Shown here: piece after piece, positions 15,582-24,164 of the stretch | Numbering within the stretch: position 1 is the stretch's first letter | How the letters are laid out: each line of letters opens with the position of its first letter | DNA from: Pectobacterium polonicum | GTDB lineage: Bacteria; Pseudomonadota; Gammaproteobacteria; Enterobacterales; Enterobacteriaceae | Assembly (NCBI RefSeq): GCF_005497185.1 | Contig: NZ_RJTN01000022.1 | Coordinates: 1-64,000, forward strand | Direction of reading: 5' to 3' | Length of the DNA: 64,000 bases | Made by a program: the position numbers and the translations under genes | The notes under the pieces: generated by a model | Database searches by the model: none | What the model was told of the DNA's origin: nothing | What the model saw: only the letters and a program-made list of their open reading frames with translations

Positions 15582-16376
15582 TTAGTTCCACGCATTTTTT
15601 GAGATTTCCGGGTTTTCAGCCATCAGCCGATATTCCTCCGGCGTCAGGTTATTCAGCGATTCATGGGGACACTCGCTGTTATATTCATTCAGCCAGCGTT
15701 CCGTAATTTCTCTGACCTCATTCAGTGTTCTAAACAGGTAAAAATCCAGTACTTCTGTTCGATACGTTCGGTTAAAGCGTTCGATAAATGCATTCTGTGT
15801 CGGTTTACCCGGTTTAATAAATTCCAATGCCACACCATGCTCTTCCGCCCACTGCGCCAATGTGAGCGATACCAACTCAGGCCCGTTATCCATGCGCAAC
15901 TTCAACGGATATCCACGGTTGGCGACTACCCTGTCCAACACCCTAACAACGCGTTGTGCCGGGATATTCAGATCGATCTCTATTGCCAGCACTTCACGAT
16001 TAAAATCATCCACGACGTTAAACGTACGAAAACGTCTGCCGCATACCAGCGCATCATGCATAAAATCCACTGACCAGCTCTGATTCAGATGTTCCGGCGT
16101 CGCCAGTGGTGCTGGATTACGCACTGGCAAACGTTGCTTTCCTTTACGACGAAAATTCAGTTTCAGTAAGCAATAAATACGATGAACGCGTTTATGGTTC
16201 CATGCATGCCCCTGCCTGCGTAGCTTCTGGAACAACTTCTTGAAGCCGTATCGCGGATAGCGTTCCGCCATTTCAGTCAATGCCTGAATGACCGGCTCAT
16301 CACGCCGGATATCGGGCTGGTAAAAATAAACCGTCCTGCTCAACGATAACGTCCTGCATGCCTGGCGGATGCTCAT
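15582..16376 (-). CDS. IS407-group transposase OrfB (DDE catalytic part)
   Basis: The 264-aa frame from ATG 16376 carries the IS3-family rve-type DDE domain. The aspartates are in SWSVDFMHDAL and LRMDNGPELVS, and the glutamate is in NAFIERFNRTYR, with family end PEEYRLMAENPEISKNAWN. In the element it is made as a fusion to OrfA. In the -1 frame relative to orfA the reading runs [31 protein letters not shown], so the A7G run at about 16434-16441 is the likely slippage site. The protein binds the OrfA-recognised ends and joins them to target DNA. No defect is visible. Confidence 0.93.
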   Translation of the reverse strand: MSIRQACRTLSLSRTVYFYQPDIRRDEPVIQALTEMAERYPRYGFKKLFQKLRRQGHAWNHKRVHRIYCLLKLNFRRKGKQRLPVRNPAPLATPEHLNQSWSVDFMHDALVCGRRFRTFNVVDDFNREVLAIEIDLNIPAQRVVRVLDRVVANRGYPLKLRMDNGPELVSLTLAQWAEEHGVALEFIKPGKPTQNAFIERFNRTYRTEVLDFYLFRTLNEVREITERWLNEYNSECPHESLNNLTPEEYRLMAENPEISKNAWN

Positions 16377-16426
16377 CGCAAACTGCGCGGTCAGATAACT
16401 GACGAGCTCACGCTTTATCGCTGGTT

Positions 16427-16693
16427 TTAAAGCTTTTTTTCAATAACATCTTTGAGTGCGCGGCACTCCAGACTCAGATCAGCAAACATCTGTTTCAATC
16501 GACGGTTTTCGTCCTCCAGATCTTTCATCTTTTTGATATCAGAGGCTTCCATACCGCCAAACTTGGCTTTCCAGTTGTAATACGAAGCCTCGGATATTCC
16601 CGCTTCGCGGCAAACGTCTTTGACGGTCCGTCCGGCTTCAACGGACTTCAACACGGCGATGATCTGGTGCTCGGTAAATCGGGCTTTGCGCAT
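16427..16693 (-). CDS. IS407-group OrfA (helix-turn-helix)
   Basis: The 88-aa frame has the IS3-family HTH_Tnp_1 domain: [20 protein letters not shown], then [20 protein letters not shown]. It is followed by a leucine-zipper-like helix ([20 protein letters not shown]) used for multimerisation. It ends IEKKL just after the A-rich slippery run that allows -1 frameshifting into orfB. It recognises the terminal repeats and by itself tends to limit transposition. Start ATG 16693 is preceded by GGAGATCG. Confidence 0.93.
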   Translation of the reverse strand: MRKARFTEHQIIAVLKSVEAGRTVKDVCREAGISEASYYNWKAKFGGMEASDIKKMKDLEDENRRLKQMFADLSLECRALKDVIEKKL

Positions 16694-16920
16694 AGCGATC
16701 TCCTCAACGGGACATAATCAGTATGTCGGAAGATCTCTAAAAGTGAATGGTTCAATTAAGCGGGATGCTTACAATCAGACCACGCCTTTACTTGAGCCAT
16801 GCTGGTTTTGCTTTGCTGTATTAGTATCCCCTGGTCTAACAGGTTTCCTTTTCGTAACTCAAGAATGTCAGCTTGCCGAACGCAGCATCGATAGGCTAAT
16901 GCCATTGCGGCTTTTACGAG

Positions 16921-17386
16921 GTCACCTGCGCACGAACGAAGGCTGGGTGTATCTTGCGGTGTGGCCGCGGGCGGTTATTGGCTGGTCAATGTCATCGCGG
17001 GTGATGGCGCAACTCGCCTGCGATGCGCTACAAATGGCGCTCTGGTGGCGTAAACGCCCGTTATTCACACGGACCGTGGTAGCCAGGACTGTTCATCGGA
17101 TTATCAGGTCTTACTGAAACGCCATAATCTAAGCGGAAGCATGAGCGCAAAAGGTTGCTGTTATGCCAATGCCTGCGTGGAAAGCTTCTTTCACTCGCTG
17201 AAAATGGAATGTATCAAGGTGAACGCTTTGCCAGCCGGGAAATAATGCGAACGGCGGTGTTTAATTATATCGAGTGCGATTACAATCGCTGGCGTCGCCA
17301 CAGTGCCTGTGGTGGACTCAGCCCGGAACAATATGAAAACCAGAACCTCGCTTAGGGCTGTGTCCACATTACGTGTGGTAGGATCA
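16921..17386 (+). pseudogene. 5'-truncated, frameshifted IS3 transposase remnant with right terminal repeat
   Basis: This is the C-terminal half of the E. coli IS3-type OrfB in several frames: [31 protein letters not shown], then [34 protein letters not shown], and [19 protein letters not shown] ending NQNLA at 17355. A small deletion removes the residues between YLAV and RAV, including an expected catalytic Asp region, and two frameshifts follow. Bases 17353-17386 end GTGGTAGGATCA, the inverse of the IS3 terminal TGATCCTACC. The left half of the element is gone, and the left junction abuts the integrase fragment. Confidence 0.85.
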
Positions 17387-17437
17387 TTGGAATAGGCACT
17401 CAATGTGTGACAGCATATTCACCGATCATATCAGTAA

Positions 17438-17794
17438 TTAAACGAATTGTTGGCCTTGTTCCGCCATTTCCTTAATGCGCGCTTGTACTTTGAGTTCTAA
17501 CCCCATCCGTTCTTCTAACGGCATTGCTTCGTATTGTTCTTTGGATATACCCATGGATGCGAGTATGGAGAAGAACAGTTTTTCTTCATAAGACATGGAA
17601 ACCCAGTCCATAAACTCCTGTGCTGCCTGCGAGCGTGGAGGTTCCACTTTCGCGCTAGGTTCGTGTCTGATTAGCTGTCCGTTATCTTTTGCCTTCTCGA
17701 GTGCCATTTTGAAGGTATCTTCATTTGGCGCAATAGGGGGCTTATTGTTCTGGGTAAATAAAGCATTAGCCCCTTGAATGTCTGATGTGATCAT
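17438..17794 (-). CDS. hypothetical protein, 118 aa
   Basis: I do not recognise this protein. It is small, acidic and Gln/Lys-rich without signal or membrane segments. The second half, starting MSYEEKLFFSILASMGISK and continuing EQYEAMPLEERMGLELKVQARIKEMAEQ, is predicted helical and resembles short tails seen in enterobacterial secreted or motility-related proteins. The first half looks disordered. The start ATG 17794 has a good AAGGAGAG Shine-Dalgarno. It stands alone between the IS3 remnant and the KTSC gene, so it marks the beginning of chromosomal backbone. Confidence 0.6.
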   Translation of the reverse strand: MITSDIQGANALFTQNNKPPIAPNEDTFKMALEKAKDNGQLIRHEPSAKVEPPRSQAAQEFMDWVSMSYEEKLFFSILASMGISKEQYEAMPLEERMGLELKVQARIKEMAEQGQQFV

Positions 17795-18000
17795 ATGAAC
17801 TCTCCTTAGTTAGGCAGGGTAGATACTCGCACAATGTGGAGGGATGTTATCGTAGAGATACCATCTACATATCTATTTAATTCACATGATAGTTACGATT
17901 TTTGGCAGGCTGGTGGATGAAATGATAAAAGCAAAGCGACCTTTTAATCGCCGTTAAGATACGGCGACAAGTAGCACAATGATTGTTGCTAAAACTTAAT

Positions 18001-18219
18001 CTATTTGTTTTTTCGGCATAGAAATTTATCTTTTATCACGCCATCAAAGAAACGGCCTTTAGAAACGACAGCGTCAGAAATAAACTTTTTATAGATAGAT
18101 TCAGGTACGCCAACATATTGATAAATATCTTTGTTATGAAATGCTATCTCAAGAATGTGCGTCTTTGGGTCATACCCAATGGAATCAATTCGTGACGATG
18201 ATACCTGCTGTCGCTGCAA
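18001..18219 (-). CDS. KTSC-domain protein, TTG start
   Basis: The 72-aa product matches the KTSC family (lysyl-tRNA synthetase C-terminal-related): VSSSRIDSIGYDPKTHILEIAF, IYQYVGVPESIYKKFISD, and SKGRFFDGVIKDKF. These small proteins have no fixed function; members are thought to bind RNA or proteins. TTG at 18219 is the likely start because GGGGAGGAG lies 7 bp upstream and the resulting N-terminus fits relatives; no ATG is available before the conserved part. It is monocistronic, with about 200 bp of AT-rich non-coding DNA on either side. Confidence 0.75.
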   Translation of the reverse strand: MQRQQVSSSRIDSIGYDPKTHILEIAFHNKDIYQYVGVPESIYKKFISDAVVSKGRFFDGVIKDKFLCRKNK

Positions 18220-18486
18220 TGCTTGCTCCTCCCCTGTGTAAAATCAGATCAAATAATAAAAGAGTTACTGCATGACACATTGTCGACGATCATGCTTATT
18301 TATTGAATATGTATCAAATTTTGGGCGGGTTGGTTAGTAAAATCGTTGCTTTATCATTTTTATGCTGTGAATTTGTTCAATGACGGCAAGTCTTTCTGTT
18401 TGGCAAGGGGAACGGTGCAAATCTACGATGACGAATAGCGTGCTACTCTTTTTCAGATCTAGACTGAAACGCAGATTTGCAGCAAC

Positions 18487-18504
18487 CCAGAATAGCTATT
18501 CTGG
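18487..18504. repeat. 18-bp perfect palindrome across the dosC stop codon
   Basis: CCAGAATAG joined to CTATTCTGG forms a perfect palindrome that covers the TAG stop of dosC (18496-18498). It may act as the gene's 3' hairpin, although no U-run follows. Confidence 0.5.
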
Positions 18505-19908
18505 CGCGTATTCGATCCTGTTTCTGCCATTTGCCTTAGCTTGATAGAGTGCATCGTCCGCAGCCTTTATCAAGCATTCATAATCCGGATGACCATTATA
18601 CACGGCGATGCCTGCACTGATGGTCATTGTCACGCTTTCACCGTTTTGAAGATGAATCGTGTGATCCTGAATTTTCTTTCGCAGTCGTTCTATGATGGTG
18701 TGAGCAGCAACCTTGGGCGTTTCAATGAGCACGATCATGAATTCTTCTCCTCCATAACGGAAAACATAATCACTATTCCTCGTACTCTCATACAGAATTT
18801 CCGCAATTCGTTTTAGAATATTATCGCCAGCAGTATGGCCATATGTGTCATTGATGGATTTAAAATGATCAATATCAATCATAGCGATGCTGAGTGGCGT
18901 GTTTGAATGCATTGTCAGCGATATTTCGTGTCGAAGTATGGTTGGCAGGAAACGGCGGTTTAGCAAGAGGGTTAGCGTATCTTTACCGCTTTCCAGTTTT
19001 TGGACTTCGTCGAATAATGAGCTCAACAGCATATTTATTTTATAAATTTTGCTTCTAACTGTTTTAAGTAGTGGAGCGTAATCTTGCTGTGTCAGTAGTG
19101 CGATATTACTGTAGTTGCGAATGTAGTCATCAGTTTCGGTTATAATTTTCGCAATAGTCCGTATTCCCTGAATATTACTGAAACTGGATTTTCCTTTGTG
19201 GTTAAACCACAGACCAAATTCTGAATCACTCAGGTCTTGGATGCTGGAAAGTGGTGTACCGGTAGCAACGCTAAAAATAAAAGCATTTTCCCAATTGAGC
19301 AGTGATGCATTCTGTCGTTCTCTCTCTATGCTGGCGTTTTCCAGAATAGAAAATAACCGATAAGATTCTTCGTTTTTGGCTGCTAGATCGTGTGATTGTG
19401 AATAGGTTTTATTCATTATCTCTATGGCGATATCCATGGAAATAGAAGCGTAACGCATAGCATCAAAACATAGTGATTTATCATCTGCCACTTGTGTGAT
19501 GTTGTCATAGAGTTGCCATTTTAGACGCCGAGCCCCACGTTCAACCAGATCGATCGGAATACCAATACGTGCATGAATCTGGCCAATTTTCTTTTGATAA
19601 TTAATCAAATCTGCTAGGTGATCCCCAGTGTTTGATAGAATGTCTACTATCCATTTGCTCATAGACCCATGGAGTCGATCATGGACTTGCTGGCTGGAAA
19701 GAAAAAGAGAAGCTTCTTGATCTTTGAGCATGTAGGAATAGAACTTATCAGCAAACTCGGATGCTTTTTGGGCGGCGAGAGTTTGCAGTAGACCAAAAGA
19801 TTTTTGTGAGGTCGTGGCTATCAATTGTGTCCACTCTGATGTTACGACTTGATTGTAGTCTGACTCACCGTTATCTCTCTGTTCATTAACGTTCAGTAGT
19901 TCGTTCAA
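18496..19908 (-). CDS. dosC: oxygen-sensing globin-coupled diguanylate cyclase DosC
   Basis: The 470-aa protein aligns with E. coli DosC (YddV) along its length. The N-terminal globin sensor has the proximal heme histidine in IGQIHARIGIP (His112), and Tyr57 and Leu79 match the E. coli distal-pocket residues Tyr43 and Leu65. A middle helical domain (FGLWFNHKGKSSF) is followed by a GGDEF cyclase domain with the active-site motif RYGGEEFMIVL near residue 385 and an inhibitory RxxD (RNSD) just before. It makes cyclic di-GMP, with activity set by O2 binding. A PdeO (DosP) partner gene, its operon mate in E. coli, is not next to it. Its place beside the flagellar cluster fits control of motile versus sessile life. 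Confidence 0.93.
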   Translation of the reverse strand: MNELLNVNEQRDNGESDYNQVVTSEWTQLIATTSQKSFGLLQTLAAQKASEFADKFYSYMLKDQEASLFLSSQQVHDRLHGSMSKWIVDILSNTGDHLADLINYQKKIGQIHARIGIPIDLVERGARRLKWQLYDNITQVADDKSLCFDAMRYASISMDIAIEIMNKTYSQSHDLAAKNEESYRLFSILENASIERERQNASLLNWENAFIFSVATGTPLSSIQDLSDSEFGLWFNHKGKSSFSNIQGIRTIAKIITETDDYIRNYSNIALLTQQDYAPLLKTVRSKIYKINMLLSSLFDEVQKLESGKDTLTLLLNRRFLPTILRHEISLTMHSNTPLSIAMIDIDHFKSINDTYGHTAGDNILKRIAEILYESTRNSDYVFRYGGEEFMIVLIETPKVAAHTIIERLRKKIQDHTIHLQNGESVTMTISAGIAVYNGHPDYECLIKAADDALYQAKANGRNRIEYAPE

Positions 19909-20117
19909 CTTTTCATCTCTTTTGCAAATATGTCGGGTGTACTAAGATAGAAATGCTCAATTTTTGCTTGAATAATCGATATTTAATGACAGAGAGGGTT
20001 AGCATGTCGTTGCTAAAAATTAATAAAATTAATCATTTCATATAGGTACTATTATTACCGCCGCTGTAAATGATAATGCCGTTTTTTTGATGTTAGAAGT
20101 TATTTTGAGATAAATTT

Positions 20118-20321
20118 ATGAAAGTTAATGATTTGGTTACTGTTAAAACCGATGGGAAGACGCGCAGGGAAGGGATTGTTCTGGCCGTGGAAACGTTTGA
20201 GGAAGGGATAATGTATTTAGTTGCACTAAAAGATTACCCTGCTGGTATCTGGTTTTTCAATGAGGTTAACAGTAAGGATGGTACGTTTGTTGAACCAAAG
20301 ATCTTGCCGGAAAAAGAGTAA
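20118..20321 (+). CDS. dsrB: DsrB protein
   Basis: The 67-aa product matches E. coli DsrB closely: [19 protein letters not shown], then VVLAVE-like [11 protein letters not shown] and [12 protein letters not shown]. It is a small beta-rich protein of unknown function. In E. coli dsrB lies near rcsA and downstream of fliR; here it lies upstream of flhDC, still in a motility context. The start ATG 20118 is preceded by TTTTGAGATAAATTT with only a weak ribosome-binding site. A hairpin terminator follows shared with the convergent chemoreceptor gene. Confidence 0.85.
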   Translation: MKVNDLVTVKTDGKTRREGIVLAVETFEEGIMYLVALKDYPAGIWFFNEVNSKDGTFVEPKILPEKE

Positions 20322-20338
20322 AGGGGAATGTCAATATA

Positions 20339-20366
20339 CGAGCATTGTCCGAGTGAACAATGCTCG
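20339..20366. terminator. bidirectional hairpin between dsrB and chemoreceptor gene
   Basis: CGAGCATTGT (20339-20348) and ACAATGCTCG (20357-20366) form a perfect 10-bp stem with an 8-nt loop between two converging genes. There is no long T-run on either side, so it may be a moderate terminator. Confidence 0.6.
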
Positions 20367-20387
20367 TAGCTATTCTAGTATCCAGTA

Positions 20388-22109
20388 TTAGAATGTTTCC
20401 CAGTTACCGTTTTCCGTATTGGTTTTGCGGGGAAGGGCAAGTGATGAATGACCCTTCGCGTGCAGAGCATTTGGCCGAGCGGGTGCTGAAGGCGTACTTG
20501 ATAGATGGCTGGATAACTTAAATGTTGCAACGGCACGGGTCAGTAATGCGGCTTGCTCCTCTAGCGAGGCCGCAGCGGCACTGGCTTCCTGAACGAGCGC
20601 AGCATTCTGCTGTGTCACGCTATCCATTTCAGATATCGCTTGGCCGACCTGAGTTATTCCTCGACTTTGCTCGTCAGACGCAGAAGCAATTTCACCCATG
20701 ATGTCGGTGACATTCGTGACTGCATCGACGATCTCTTTCATTGTTTGACCCGCGTTATCAACCAAGACAGAACCACTATTGACCAGGTTGACTGATTCGG
20801 AAATCAGCGTTTCTATCTCTTTTGCTGCTTGCGCACTACGTTGTGCGAGGCTACGAACCTCACTTGCGACGACAGCAAAACCACGACCTTGTTCTCCTGC
20901 TCTGGCTGCTTCAACTGCTGCATTTAGCGCAAGAATATTTGTTTGAAAAGCAATGCTGTTAATGACGCTGGTAATTTCAGATATTTTCTTTGAGCTACCT
21001 GAAATACTGTTCATTGTATTGACAACGTTTGCAACGATCTCTCCACCTTGTTTAGCTTTCCCAGAAGCGTTTGCTGCGAGTTGGCTTGCATGGTGAGCAT
21101 TTTCTGAGTTTTGTTTCACAGTAGCGGTAAGTTGCTCCATGCTTGCCGCAGTTTGTTCAAGCGCTGCCGCTTGCTGTTCGGTACGTGAGGAAAGGTCTGT
21201 GTTACCAGATGAGATCTCTGTCGAACCTTGATAAATAGAATCTGCGCTTTCCCGAACAGTAGTGACGGTTGTGACCAGCGAGGATTGCATTTGTTGAACG
21301 TTGCTGGCTAGCGTACCAATTTCATTCCTGCCATAGCGCTCCGATACTTGAGTCAGATCGCCCTGCGCAATACGTTGAATTCTCATGACCAACTGGTTCA
21401 TCGGTTTGATGAGGATTCCTCGCAGAAGGAAGAATGTCAGAAGCGTTAAAATGGTGGCCAGAGCGAAACTGCTCCCCATTAACGAATATCCGAGTAGCGC
21501 ATTTTTATGTGCGGTTTCGTTTAATTCTTTCGCTCTCTGCGTACGGTAAGCGACAGCTTCGAGTAGAAATTTGTTATAGGCCGAATCTAAAATTCGGGTT
21601 TCTTCGGATTCAAGGGTGATGACTTCTTCAAATAGCCCTTGTTTTGCCGCAGTGAGCATTAACATAATGCCTTGATTGACATAGGCATCATATGATTTGC
21701 GTAAATCGCCGTCCAACGCTATATCCTGAGGTGTTTTAACCGGACGCTCTTCATAGATGAGGAAGGCTTTTTTTGACTGATCCAGACGTTGTTCAGCTTG
21801 CTTCAGGTTGTCATTGAAGACCTGAGAGTCGCCAATGCGTGCTGCGGCGGCTGCTTGGATTAGTAACAGACGGGCAGTGCGAAGGTGGTTAGAACTGTTC
21901 GAAATCCCCATTCGGGTGTCGATTTCTTGTGTAACGTCATCTAATGATTGATTGCTGCTTTGTAAAAAGTAGCTGGATGTGCCGATAGATGCTGCAAATA
22001 GCAGCATAATACCACCCAGAATAATGATGAATAAGGGAACTAGCCGTAAATTGCTCAGCATGCCAGCCTCGACGTGCTGCTCAGACCTTGAAGTTATTTT
22101 CATATCCAT
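20388..22109 (-). CDS. methyl-accepting chemotaxis protein, class III flagellar gene
   Basis: The 573-aa chemoreceptor has a cytoplasmic start, a first membrane span ([19 protein letters not shown], about residues 25-45), a Tar/Tsr-type four-helix periplasmic ligand domain with LRTARLLL near residue 75, and a second span ([21 protein letters not shown] near 210). HAMP, methylation helices and the highly conserved tip ([20 protein letters not shown]) follow. It ends NWETF, the pentapeptide that docks CheR and CheB. The ligand is unknown because the periplasmic domain differs from Tsr. The ATG at 22109 is used, with later in-frame ATGs possible. It has its own sigma-28 promoter and lies 2 kb upstream of flhDC. 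Confidence 0.93.
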   Translation of the reverse strand: MDMKITSRSEQHVEAGMLSNLRLVPLFIIILGGIMLLFAASIGTSSYFLQSSNQSLDDVTQEIDTRMGISNSSNHLRTARLLLIQAAAAARIGDSQVFNDNLKQAEQRLDQSKKAFLIYEERPVKTPQDIALDGDLRKSYDAYVNQGIMLMLTAAKQGLFEEVITLESEETRILDSAYNKFLLEAVAYRTQRAKELNETAHKNALLGYSLMGSSFALATILTLLTFFLLRGILIKPMNQLVMRIQRIAQGDLTQVSERYGRNEIGTLASNVQQMQSSLVTTVTTVRESADSIYQGSTEISSGNTDLSSRTEQQAAALEQTAASMEQLTATVKQNSENAHHASQLAANASGKAKQGGEIVANVVNTMNSISGSSKKISEITSVINSIAFQTNILALNAAVEAARAGEQGRGFAVVASEVRSLAQRSAQAAKEIETLISESVNLVNSGSVLVDNAGQTMKEIVDAVTNVTDIMGEIASASDEQSRGITQVGQAISEMDSVTQQNAALVQEASAAAASLEEQAALLTRAVATFKLSSHLSSTPSAPARPNALHAKGHSSLALPRKTNTENGNWETF

Positions 22110-22222
22110 TCACTCATTCTCAGGAAATTATGATTTACCATGCCACTAGCGGCGGCATTAGCGTTTAGGTTTTAGTGTCTACATTAATGACAATCCATTA
22201 GCTAAACAACCAATGTAAAAGA

Positions 22223-22249
22223 TAATCGGCATATATTGAGAAACCTTAA
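22223..22249 (-). promoter_or_regulatory. sigma-28 (FliA) promoter of the chemoreceptor gene
   Basis: On the minus strand TTAAGGTT, 11 bp (TCTCAATATAT), GCCGATTA fits the consensus TAAAGTTT-N11-GCCGATAA with 7 of 8 matches in the -10 box and 6 of 8 in the -35. It lies about 115 bp upstream of the chemoreceptor ATG. Apart from this promoter the 310-bp gap 22110-22419 shows nothing else, except the Shine-Dalgarno of the next gene. Confidence 0.8.
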
Positions 22250-22419
22250 TCAAATTCGATGCGATCCCGATCACGTTTTTAACGCTTTAAAAAGAAAAGA
22301 AAATTACGTGATGCGAAATCATACAAATTGATAATAAAAAACGAAGAGTCTGACACTCTAACTTTATTTGTCTGTGCTTCAACGCTATTGTGTGAAATCT
22401 ATCTTCGGAGGGATTTTTC

Positions 22420-23346
22420 TTGGAAAAGCATACGCATTTTTTTTCTGATAAAAAAGTTGTTTTTTTTATCGCCACATTATGTTGTTTACTATGGGGGAGT
22501 GCTTATCCAGCCATTAAAAATGGCTATGAGCTGTTTCACATTGCGGATAATGATATTCCTGGAAAACTTGTTTTTGCGGGTTACCGTTTTGCGTTTGCTG
22601 GGCTGTTACTGTTGGTACTAGCCGTGCTACGTGGTCGGTCTATTGGGCGGTTTCGGCCGGGGCAGTTAGCCCAGTTGACAATCTTGGGAACATTTCAAAC
22701 ATCATTGCAATATGTTTTTTTCTATATCGGTCTGGCATATACCACAGGTGTTAAAGGTTCAATTATGAACGCAACCAGTACTTTTTTCAGTGTACTTCTT
22801 GCTCATTATCTGTACAGGAATGATAAGTTAAACGGCAATAAGCTAACAGGTTGTATATTAGGTTTTGCTGGTGTAATGGCCGTTAATATTAGCAGTCATG
22901 AAATGAGTATTAGTTTTACGCTGCTAGGTGATGGTTTTGTTGTTATTGCTGCATTTATTTTGTCAGCATCGACAATATATGGTAAACGGATATCACAAAC
23001 GATGGACCCAACTATTATGACGGGTTATCAATTAGCGATTGGTGGCGTTATCTTAACGGTGTCAGGGTATTGTACAGGAGGATCGCTAGTTATACCCGAT
23101 TGGAAAGCAGTGCTGATGCTCGGCTACCTTATTTTGCTATCTTCAATCGCTTTTTCATTATGGAGTCAATTGCTGAAATATAACCGGGTCGGTATGGTTG
23201 CACCATTTAATTTTCTCATTCCCGTATCCGGTACCGCGTTGTCAGCGTTGTTTCTTAATGAAAGTATTCTGGAGTGGAAATATTTCTTTGCACTCATCTT
23301 GGTATGTTCAGGTATTTGGTTGGTTAACCGGGTTACGAAGATGTGA
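22420..23346 (+). CDS. DMT-superfamily (EamA) transporter, TTG start
   Basis: The 308-aa protein has about ten hydrophobic helices in two EamA repeats (roughly residues 12-145 and 160-300). The first helix is VVFFIATLCCLLWGSAYPAI, where WGS/xP is the usual EamA opening, and SLQYVFFYIGLAYTTGVKGS and FNFLIPVSGTALSALFLNE mark later conserved parts. The family exports amino acids, drugs or metabolites; the substrate cannot be told. TTG 22420 is the start because GGAGGG lies 7 bp upstream and no ATG precedes the first helix. It is monocistronic and not part of the flagellar system, sitting between the chemoreceptor and the flhDC leader. Confidence 0.85.
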   Translation: MEKHTHFFSDKKVVFFIATLCCLLWGSAYPAIKNGYELFHIADNDIPGKLVFAGYRFAFAGLLLLVLAVLRGRSIGRFRPGQLAQLTILGTFQTSLQYVFFYIGLAYTTGVKGSIMNATSTFFSVLLAHYLYRNDKLNGNKLTGCILGFAGVMAVNISSHEMSISFTLLGDGFVVIAAFILSASTIYGKRISQTMDPTIMTGYQLAIGGVILTVSGYCTGGSLVIPDWKAVLMLGYLILLSSIAFSLWSQLLKYNRVGMVAPFNFLIPVSGTALSALFLNESILEWKYFFALILVCSGIWLVNRVTKM

Positions 23347-23827
23347 TCAGAAAATTATTTTTATTACAACCAGATAACTTCCTAATGTTGCATTCTGAGG
23401 TGTAACGTTTGAGATCGCTAAGGTCATGCCGTGCTTTGTATGGCCTCATACCGTAGCGGCTGCAATCAATTCCGATGGCTTACTATTTTATTAAAAATCA
23501 ATAAATTATCCTTTTTTCGACTTTTTTGTTACATTTACATGTGTAGTGGCTTGGTAAGGAATGAGTACATTTTGCATCAAAACATATCGTTGAGAGTTTT
23601 TTGGGGAAAAAGTGTAAGTTTTTCATGAAAGGTATAAACTTACATGATGGCGCGCATATCGGGTATGATGATATTTTTGTATATGTATCATTTACATAGC
23701 AAGCAAATTGTTTCTTTTTTATTATTTTCAATGCTCTTTTTGTAACGTTTATTGTGCATTTGGGATGTAAAAATAAGCATGAAAGTGATCTGACCAGACG
23801 CAGCTTGGTTCATAAAGCTTTCATTTG

Positions 23828-23843
23828 TGTGACTTGCGTCACA
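23828..23843 (+). promoter_or_regulatory. CRP-binding site of flhDC
   Basis: TGTGACTTGCGTCACA matches the CRP consensus TGTGA-N6-TCACA perfectly in both arms. The E. coli flhDC promoter carries a similar site (activation by cAMP-CRP). It lies about 335 bp upstream of flhD. Confidence 0.88.
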
Positions 23844-23911
23844 TAATGGCCAAAATTCTTCTTCAGTCGCGTTGTGTGTGCTATGGATTAGGCGGTACAG
23901 TTGCGCTGTTT

Positions 23912-23925
23912 TAGGATTAATCCTA
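23912..23925. promoter_or_regulatory. RcsAB-type box upstream of flhDC
   Basis: TAGGATTAATCCTA is a perfect 14-bp palindrome and agrees well with the RcsAB box (TAAGAAT-ATTCCTA type). In E. coli and Erwinia RcsAB represses flhDC from such a box just downstream of the transcription start. The distance of about 70 bp from the CRP site fits this geometry. Confidence 0.7.
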
Positions 23926-24164
23926 TGCTCTTGGTTGAGTGAGTCTTCATCGAAGGATCAGGAAAGCAGCGGATGAACGGATTCTCCGCGTGATGCGCAA
24001 AGTTGGCTAAAGTTGGCAAGTAGCATTGCCCGAATAAGAAATGATGAAGTAGTAACTTGCAGTATCTGGCACCGATAGTTTTTTATGCCATCAATGGAGA
24101 GTGATTTTCGAACTGGGCGATATGGTCTATCACCTAACTTATGTTTTAAACATAGCCTGTCGGG

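Larger units (their letters stand above)
15566..16773 (-). mobile_element. IS407-group (IS3 family) insertion sequence, complete with TSD
   Basis: The element spans 1208 bp with imperfect terminal repeats beginning TGTAAG at both ends (15566 forward, 16773 reverse), and each end continues with a CCCG motif. It is flanked by the direct repeat ATCA (15562-15565 and 16774-16777), matching the 4-bp duplication of the IS407 group. It encodes orfA and orfB intact, so it could still be mobile. It is inserted inside the integrase gene. Confidence 0.92.
15223..16920 (-). pseudogene. tyrosine integrase remnant, split by an IS3-family insertion
   Basis: On the minus strand, reading from 16920 to 16774 and then from 15565 to 15223 gives one continuous integrase C-terminal domain. 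[17 protein letters not shown] contains the catalytic Arg, then come [56 protein letters not shown] (H-x-x-K/R), SGHMTISQTARYDRK (His box and Tyr). Removing the IS and one ATCA copy restores the frame exactly at KAWSD-RLSA. A TGA at about 15439-15441 replaces the usual Trp after FNAH, a second lesion. The N-terminal half is missing, cut where an IS3 remnant begins at 16921. So the island's integrase has been inactivated at least three times. Confidence 0.85.
23347..24164. promoter_or_regulatory. long flhDC upstream regulatory region
   Basis: This is 818 bp without a credible gene; short frames near 23431 and 23498 lack ribosome-binding sites and similarity. As in other enterobacteria the master operon flhDC has a long upstream region for many regulators. 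A CRP site (23828) and an RcsAB-type palindrome (23912) are visible and listed separately. The stretch from there to the flhD start, about 230 bp, would be promoter plus a long 5' untranslated leader. Confidence 0.75.

Noticed and set aside
23431-23731. Two short frames in the flhDC upstream region
   Set aside because: They are AT-driven, overlap each other on opposite strands and lack Shine-Dalgarno sites. The region is better explained as regulatory.
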